From positions 15,004,001 to 15,068,000 of the forward strand of contig OY727102.1 of the NCBI GenBank assembly GCA_963402885.1: a stretch of DNA of 64,000 nucleotides, given 5' to 3'. Positions within the stretch are counted from its first letter, which is position 1; the number at the start of each line of letters is the position of its first letter. This DNA is from Antedon bifida (taxonomy: Eukaryota; Echinodermata; Crinoidea; Comatulida; Antedonidae). The notes below the pieces were generated by a model. The model saw only the letters and a list, made by a program, of their open reading frames with translations, was not told the DNA's origin and ran no database searches. Shown here one piece after another: positions 56,706-64,000 of the stretch. The position numbers and the translations under genes were made by a program.

Positions 56706-57460
56706 AGGTCGTGCCCACAGATGGTTCTCGAATACACAGTAATGTCAGCGTAAAACAAACCTTGCGATTTCAAATGTAGGCCTACGTACCGCAGGACTAT
56801 TAATACAATTCGACCCACTTTTATTTCTTCATCAATAAAATGTTCGTTTACAATGCATTGCACTTGATTAATGTAATATTATAATACAATACAACTGACA
56901 TTAAATAACTTTCAATGTATCTTATATCTCACTCCTATCATTGTATTTTTATATATAGGCCTAATAGTAAGCAAAGAAGAAAACACTTTTACATTAGTGT
57001 TAATTCCCCAAGTAAGTAAACCTGATGCCCAGTGTTAAATCCTTGACAATGTACGTATAATTTAGCACAAAATTCTTTTGTTTTATAACTCTTTTTATTT
57101 CTTTCAGGTAATCAAAAAACAGTTATATCTTACTTTACCTAAATATCAATTTTATAAACGTTAATTTTATACCTTGCTGAATTGTTACGGTCCATATTTG
57201 ACAACATTTTATTTGCTTTTTGTTAAAACTGTCACTGTCATAGTCGATTGAAATAGTAAAGTACATTTAACGATAGACCACAACGACGTTTATATTTTTG
57301 TTATAATTATTAATTAATACAAACGATGAGAAGCACTGTCAGTAATGAAGGTTATTTGTATGTTATGTGTTTATACTCTAAACGTAGGGCCTTCCCACAC
57401 TCACAGTAATAAAGTTTATTTGTATATATTTTTTAATATAAATTATATTTTTTGTATGGT

Positions 57461-57873
57461 AAATTACCTCCCGTAAGCGACCACCCGAAACATTCGTATT
57501 AACTTTGACAAAAAAATACAATTTTATACTTATTGTGCTTTATATCATTAGCTTCATTTCGAAGCGGTTTAAAACAATATTTATGTGAAGAACATTCCTT
57601 TGTTTTTTAGATGAGATGAGAATACTACACAGATTTTGACCGACCGATTTGTCTGAAAATCATAAATATTAATACTAAACCACACCACCATCATAAACAA
57701 TAAAATACAATAGCTGGAGAATATAGTGGCCCTTGCCTTAAGAACGCCGAAATATATCGTGCATAGCCATAATACGTGATTTTGGCCATCTATCGGCAGA
57801 ACCTTCCATAAGCGGTCACCTCTCGTAAGCGGCCACTTTTTCCGGTCCCGAGGGTTGCCAAGAGGTTCAACTG
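57461..57873. mobile_element. Tigger-like MITE with decayed left end
   Basis: The right end AGAGGTTCAACTG is followed by TA. Subterminal CCCGTAAGCGACC (left) and CGTAAGCGGCCAC (right) are the repeated motif of such elements. The left CAG end has been lost. A truncated relative is at 60460-60570. Confidence 0.7.
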
Positions 57874-57889
57874 TATATATTGTAGCATA

Positions 57890-59540
57890 GGTGAAATTAC
57901 GTGACTTTGTGTGTAACGTTGACGACTCGTGTTGAAGAAACTACTTTTTCAATTCATCTGGCTAATTGATGATGTAAAAAAAGGTACAGTTTTAACATGC
58001 ATTTATATCTAATCTTCATTACTTTCATAATATAAACATGAAGGTCACCTTTAATTCTGAAGAGCTGTAAGGTATTAAAATATACGGTGTAGTTGAAATT
58101 TCGCGACCCAACTTATTCAAATTTGACGTGATGACGTCATAAAAATCATATAGACCGCTGCCTATCAATATATTTAAAATAATACTTTTTCACTGTAAGA
58201 TGTATAGTACCTTTGTCCCACTATAAACAGGCAACTACTTGCACATTTAGGATGATTAGAATTATCATTGTCATTGTACTGTTTAAATAAGATTAAATCA
58301 TATTAAATATTTATTTAAATATAATTGTCGGTATTGTTTTAGGTAGAAATGTTTGCTAAACGTCTATAGTAAATATGTGGCTATGGCGTTATCACTGTGA
58401 CAAAAACAATATTGTCAATATATGTTAGTAAATAAATGATACACTTAACTCCTGTTAATTAGTATACCTTGACCTGCGTGTACATTATCGCACCTTGCAA
58501 GGTGCGATAATGTACACGAAGGTCAAGGTATACTATTATAGTAATGTAAATAAGACAACACAATTTACATCAGATTTGAATTTTTAAAATAATTATAAAA
58601 AGTCGAGTTTTAGTCAATCATATTTTGCAAAATTAAACACCACATAATTATTATCATAACACATTCTGAAGCACACATAAATAACAATCAAACATTATAG
58701 TTACGGTATTTTGTGGCTATGAAAACGTTTTGTAACGACCACAGAAACGTTTAAAATAACTTGTTTAAAACGTGTTTTAGTCATAATTAGTCCGCAATAA
58801 AGTCCATATTACAATCATAAACGTGTCTATTATGTAATACGTATAGTTAATGTAAGACAAATTCCACTATAACATCATTTAAGAGTACATTACATATTAG
58901 GTAATTCAATTTCTATTAAAAGAACAGAAAACAATATAAATCAAAAATCATATACTATAACATCATTGAATAATCTAATTTAGAATTGAGGGTGGCCTTG
59001 GTTATGACAGTGTCTTGTCCGCAGAAATGACAAATACTTTGTGTATCGTATGTTTAAAATAGGCCTTCATTAGATTCAATGTTTTCCTGAAACTAAAGTA
59101 GGCCTATTGAGTGTATATTAAATGGCCAGGATTCCTACGACGGGCCTAGGCCTAGAGTAAAGAACATTCTTAACCGCAATGGCCCTTACCACCATATCAA
59201 TGTCATGTTGGCCTGCAACAAACTGACTAGGCTAGTAGGTACGTTCTCTTTTTTTCTTAAGCCCATAAGCCAAGTCGAAATCGGCGACCTCAGCTGCTAA
59301 ATAGACAGTATGTCTTGTTAGTGAGTTTCCTTAGCTCTAAAACAAAGGGTCGATACTTCAAATTTGGTTAGAAACATAACATTTCGTAATGGCAACTTGT
59401 ATAAAAAATTCGCAACTTTTAAGAATTGAGGCCATTTAAAATTTGACCTTTGACCTCAGATATTGTCCGATTCATCAGAACTCGTAAACCGTAAATACTA
59501 GAAACACGTAAATAATAGCAAATTATGCAGAAGTACTACT
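57890..59540. other. Repeat-rich spacer
   Basis: 57890-58200 matches 40066-40450; 58461-58535 is a long palindrome (separate entry); 58700-59540 shows no gene. Confidence 0.5.
58460..58535. repeat. Palindrome with 38-bp arms and no spacer
   Basis: Centre at 58497/58498 (CCTTGCAAGG). One mismatch in 38 bp. The arm word AAGGTGCGATAATGTACACG resembles AAGGTACGATAACCTACACG at 55484 and 61621, so it is a doubled version of part of the 3-kb repeat. Confidence 0.95.
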
Positions 59541-59549
59541 TTTTACTAC

Positions 59550-59577
59550 TACTATAGTTCACTATGTCGGTCGGTTG

Positions 59578-59612
<35 letters not shown>

Positions 59613-60345
59613 GGTCCGGTATCACTATGCGTTTTATCGCTTTCTGACCTTATCTTGATAACAGTTTAATCTAGCTAAGTCAATTTTTCACAGAATATTC
59701 CTTATGGCCAGGAATCGATGTGGTTATGTTTTCACGGTGCGCAATAAAAAATTACGCGGTCTACGCACGATTTAACGAAATCACGTTTGTAATCATATCT
59801 TCACAACCATGAATCACAATTAAATAAAATTTGGTACTCATAAATTTCAGGGCATAAATCATCATATGGCAATACAATTACGTGCGTAGCGCATGTAACG
59901 CATGCGTACGCGCGCTTAAAATTTTCAAAATTTATTTTCGATGAAATAAGAGTACGTTTCAGGCAATTTTAAGCGTTTACAAAATTGCCATGAGTGCGCA
60001 GATTTTTGCGCGCGCACTACGCGTTAAATGTTATTGCGCACTCTTTTTGCCCGATTTCTGTTTTCTTGACTTACTTTTCAACTCGAAATTATGTTATACG
60101 AGCACGTCAAAAGTGACAGGCTACGCACGTGTAAATTAAAAAAATATAAATGTTTTTAAACATTTCAACATTTTTAAACATGTTCAGTAATTTCGGTCAG
60201 TATAGTTCACTATGTCGGTCGGTCGGTCTGTCTGTCGAGCTGTCAGTCTGTCGGTCTGTCTGTCGGTCTGTCGGTCTGTCTGTCGGTCCGGTATCACTAT
60301 GCATTGTAGCACGCGACTTAATGGCTGTTGGCCTTGTTCTATTCA
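59550..60345 (+). repeat. Two elements with internal (TCTG/TCGG)n
   Basis: 59560-59640 and 60197-60345 both have AGTTCACTATGTCGGTCGG, a (TCTG)n/(TCGG)n tract and GGTCCGGTATCACTATGC. They are the reverse complement of the insert at 37309. Between them lies a GC-richer segment with GCGCGCAC words. Confidence 0.75.
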
Positions 60346-60571
60346 TGTTTAATAGAAACTATGCATCTAACTCAATACTACGTAGGGCCTTCCCACACTC
60401 ACAGTAATAAAGTTTATTTGTATATATTTTTTAATATAAATTATATTTTTTTGTATGGTAAATTACCTCCCGTAAGCGACGACCCGAAACATTCGTTATA
60501 ACTTTGACAAAAAAATACAATTTTTATACTTATTGTGCTTTATATCATTAGCTTCATTTCGAAGCGGTTTA

Positions 60572-63500
60572 AACGCTTTTGATTATTATAATAGGCCTAA
60601 TTGTAGGCCATACGTCAAAACTACAAGGTCGATCTTTACCACATATAAACTACAGGTATATATGTGGTCACGGAAGACTCCATTACTTTTAGAGGCAATC
60701 TGGTTTAAGATCCCAATTCTCGACCACTTTTGATTATTCTACTAATTGTAGTCCATACGTCAAAACTACAAGGCGGATCTTTACCTCATATAAACCACAG
60801 ATTATATGTGGTCACGGAAGACATTACTTTTTGGAGGCAATCCTGTTCAAGATCCCAATCTGAGCCACTTTTAAGCTGTGGAATGATGGCCAAATTGTTA
60901 TTTTGGTCACTAATAAACATAGTATACATTAACAACTCCCTGACTGTACTTGAGTTCAGTATAGTATTTTAAATAATAGAAATTTAAAACCGGCCTTAAT
61001 TTTATTTTGAATTTGAATGTCTAATACTTGGCAGAGGTACGTATATTTGAATGCTCTTGTTATGTGTTATTTTTTTAAATATTTTTTAAATAAATAAATA
61101 AGTTATATTATTATTCTACAACACAACATCCAACATTCCCGCAAAATACTCACAATTTTGAATAGTTTAGTCATGGTGTAAACATTATAAATTTAGTCTA
61201 GTATTATAAACCAATTTTTCATTTTGTAGTAAATGTCCATTCAGCTTCTGAACAATTTAATTTCCCATCAATTAATTTTAAACTGTTTAAAACGTTAGCC
61301 TTATGTAACAAAAAGCCGTATTTTGAAGAATAAGTCACAACATATCAATAGGAATTCTGTTTAGTTGCTATAAAGCGTGGCTTCATTTGAAACAGTTTTA
61401 TACATATAACAAGGCAACAAAAATTAAAATATCATTGCTTGCAGTCCTGTTTAAACAAGGTTAAGTAAAAATTGAAGTATAATTGACGGATAGATAGGTA
61501 GAAATGTTGCCAAATGTATAGTAAATACGGGGCCATGGCTTTATCATTATGACAGCATTAGTAGGCCTATTGTCAATATTATGTTATAAGTAAATAAATG
61601 ATACACTTTCGTAGTCACGCAAGGTACGATAACCTACACGGCAAGTCAAGGTACGCTGTTGACAATCTGCTGTGAAATTTACTGAAAGTAAAAACAGTAA
61701 TTTACTGTAATCTGTATTAAAGAAGTAAAGCAATCAGACTGCTTTACAGTAGTTTATTAGTTACTGGAAATTAATTTTACCATTTACAGTATCATATCGT
61801 AAAATGTATAACACAGTATTACTGTAGTCAACTGCAGTAAATTACTGTAGAAACTACAGCGATTTATAACAATGCACAGTAAACCTTTAAATTCATACGA
61901 AATTTTCATTTACAAGTACATATTTACTTTTTAGACAATTCATGAATTTTCTATCAAAGAAAACGTACTTGCGATAATTGAATTGAATAACGATGTTATA
62001 CAATAACAATAGGTAATCAATTGATTCGAAATGATCACCTAAATATAATAAAGAATATCAGTCCTATGTAACAAAATGTTGTGACTATCATAACGAAGTT
62101 ATTTTGCAATGTTTCAGTTTGTTTGAATTCAATTACAGGTTTCATAGTGTCCATGTGAGTGTGCAAAGTGTATAGCGGTTTAGCTTTCTATAAAAACATT
62201 ATATCATATGTCTTAGCTCAGTTCACATGCGATCAGATGATGAATAAACAAAGACATGTTGAACTTAAAGATACCACCAGTGTAGCAAGCGCTAAAAATC
62301 AAATTATGCTAGATCGCAGCACAAAATTATGCCAGATTATGCCAGACACAATTAAGGCCAAAATAGCACAAAATCAATGTATTAGAGGGCGGTGTATGGT
62401 TATGTTTTATGTACCACAAAGGTTGGAAGCCACTATGCATACCACAGTGTCCACAGAGAGGTGTATAACGTTATAAAGCTAATGTACTGTTTAAAGGACT
62501 GTTAAACATTAACCAATCATTAATAATCTATCTTTTTTTTTTCATTTAGGCTACATGCTCTTTCTTTTAGTTAGATGATTAGCAGCAGTTCTTTTGTATA
62601 ATACAAGTACATTAAAACATTGAAAAATCTGGTACTGTAATACAATAAGTAAATTACTTATAAAATATTCCTTTAGAATTTCAGTTTAGGAATAAATCAT
62701 AAGCTTCCCAGTCAAGTACGCCAAAATTGTAAGGAAAAACTATAATTTAATTCCTCACGTTGACGAATTATAATAATGATCTTTGTGATTGAAGACGCAA
62801 AGGCAACGTACATGTACATTGATACGTGCGCAAAAAATGATGTATTCCATTCTATGACCTGAAGCATCTGATTGTGTCTATTATGCTTATGTGTTACAGT
62901 TAGTATAATTGTATATGCTAGATGGTACTCTTGCTTCGCTCGCGTAGGCCTACCATCTAGGTCGTGCCCACAGATGGTTCGCGAATACACAGTAATTTCA
63001 GCGTAAAAAAAACCCTTGCGATTTCAAATGTAGGCCTACGTACCGCAGGACTATAATACATTGTCGTTTACAGAGACGAATAGATAGACACGATGATTTA
63101 TGTAGTCAACTAAAATTAGCAACCTGGGAATTACTTATAAAACAGAAACTTGTCACAAAAGGAGTCCAAATTTTTGATTTGAACTCATTTAAGCAAACCC
63201 AATTTGTGTTTTTAATGTAACATTAGGGTTGAGGAATGGGGAAGAGGATGGGTACAAAGAGGAACAGTTTTTAAATAAATATATTCTTTATCCACTCAGT
63301 AACGAAATATTTATTTCATGTTTTATAGGTCTATAAATAATATACCACTAATAACAATAAAATGTTCGGTTACAATGCATTGCACTTGATTAATGTAATA
63401 TTATAATACATTACAACTGACATTAACTAACTTTTAATGCATCTTATATCTCACTCCTCCTATTGCATTTTTATATATTATAGTAATGAAAGAAGAAAAA

Positions 63501-63745
63501 CAATTATTTTACTTTTACATTACTACACTAAGTAAGTAAACCTGATGCACTATGCCCAGTGTTCAATCTTTGACAATGTACGTATAATTTAGCACAAAAT
63601 TCTTTTGTTTTATAACTCTTTTTATCTATTTCAGGCAATCAAAAAAATAGTTATATTTTACTTTACCTAAATATCAATTTTATAAACGTTAATTTTATAC
63701 CTTGCTAAATTGTTACGGTCCATATCTGACCACATTTTATTTTGT
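60572..63745. repeat. Three-kb duplicated segment, copy 2
   Basis: See copy 1. It directly follows a fragment (60380-60570) that duplicates 57390-57560; the join at about 60571 cuts through a Tigger-like element. Hence the arrangement is a tandem duplication with a breakpoint inside that element. Confidence 0.85.
61690..61900. mobile_element. Insertion rich in ACTGTA words
   Basis: Present only in copy 2 of the 3-kb repeat. TTTACTGTAATCTGT near one end and TACTGTAGAAACTACAG near the other suggest a decayed inverted-repeat element. Ends not exact. Confidence 0.45.
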
Positions 63746-64000
63746 TAATGTGATGCTTATTTTTCTTATTGAATTTGGGCAAAGTTTATTACTTTCGTGG
63801 CAACCCTTTGACGCCATGATTCGCGAGAGAATATAACATTATTAGCATTATTTCGAGAAAACTTATGATTGAATCATCTTTATGTAGACTGTTTGTAGAG
63901 TACAGCTCTTGTAAGTAAGATCATCATTTCCATAATTATACCTTACTCCGGGTTGTTGATATTTATAAATTATGTTGTATTTAGCTAGCCCATAAACGTA
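63746..64000. other. Right edge, nothing recognised
   Basis: AT-rich sequence after the end of the 3-kb repeat. Confidence 0.4.

Larger units (their letters stand above)
54368..57230. repeat. Three-kb duplicated segment, copy 1
   Basis: Corresponds in the same order to 60572-63745. Landmarks: CATACGTCAAAACTACAAGG, TCCAACATTCCCGCAAAATA, GGAATTCTGTTTAGTTGC, GTACGATAACCTACACGGC, GTACCATCTAGGTCGTGCC. Copy 2 contains extra pieces (61690-61900 and 63060-63360). The beginning of each copy is itself a pair of roughly 115-130-bp tandem units. Confidence 0.85.

Noticed and set aside
60150-60407. Open frame rich in CRSVGLSV repeats
   Set aside because: It is the translated (TCTG/TCGG)n microsatellite.
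62159-62476. 105-codon open frame
   Set aside because: It has no counterpart in the duplicate segment at 56 kb and shows no domain.

Overview
The window looks like AT-rich nuclear DNA from an invertebrate animal. It has many short exons with GT/AG borders, modular extracellular proteins, a lectin exon, a GIMAP/AIG1-type GTPase, and abundant LINE, SINE, hAT-like, pogo-like and possible Helitron relics. The protein style (tandem fibronectin-III-like modules with hinges such as SPPxAGFVxDG) and the frequent TAGGCCTA octamer suggest a marine deuterostome, probably an echinoderm. That assignment is inference. No bacterial gene, CRISPR array or intact virus is visible.

1-23.1 kb: one very large minus-strand gene running off the left edge. 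I traced 47 consecutive exons by splice sites and reading frame. Every exon length agrees with its entry and exit phase, and every junction keeps the frame, giving 9,427 coding bases (about 3,140 residues) without N-terminus or C-terminus. It begins with Cys-rich and EGF-like exons, continues with roughly 16-18 FN3-like modules, and includes one large exon with a galactose-binding-like (jelly-roll) domain. It is probably a secreted or cell-surface adhesion or matrix protein. Introns carry a tRNA-derived SINE and a perfect 65-bp foldback.

24.4-25.4 kb: plus-strand start of a C-type lectin gene (signal-peptide exon plus first half of the lectin domain), with a diverged duplicate of the first exon upstream. 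No later exons were found.

26.7-28.9 kb and 38.0-39.6 kb: two copies of a dispersed repeat. The second is interrupted at its left side by a LINE (36.4-38.0 kb); the first shows the site without it.

28.9-33.5 kb: minus-strand GTPase gene (543 aa) with P-loop, DTPGFGD, Cys-rich zinc-binding-like module and coiled coil. It is followed by two head-to-tail copies of its C-terminal half, spaced exactly 1,239 bp.

34-35.5 kb: a cluster of tRNA-derived SINEs. 35.5-45 kb: repeats, a LINE reverse-transcriptase relic, an isolated membrane-spanning exon on the minus strand (41.8 kb), and a small Myb/SANT-like ORF.

45.1-47.9 kb: a hAT-like element with a perfect 8-bp target duplication that contains a second, TA-flanked element, then a pogo/Tigger-like element with internal 84-bp tandem repeats. 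48.7-51.2 kb: a LINE with intact endonuclease but deleted reverse transcriptase. 51.5-63.8 kb: repeats, dominated by an approximately 3-kb segment present twice (54.4-57.2 and 60.6-63.7 kb) and related in inverted orientation to 39.5-40.1 kb.

The genes do not form one pathway. The left part is a secreted or adhesion gene plus lectin, the middle an immune-type GTPase, and the right half is a transposon graveyard.
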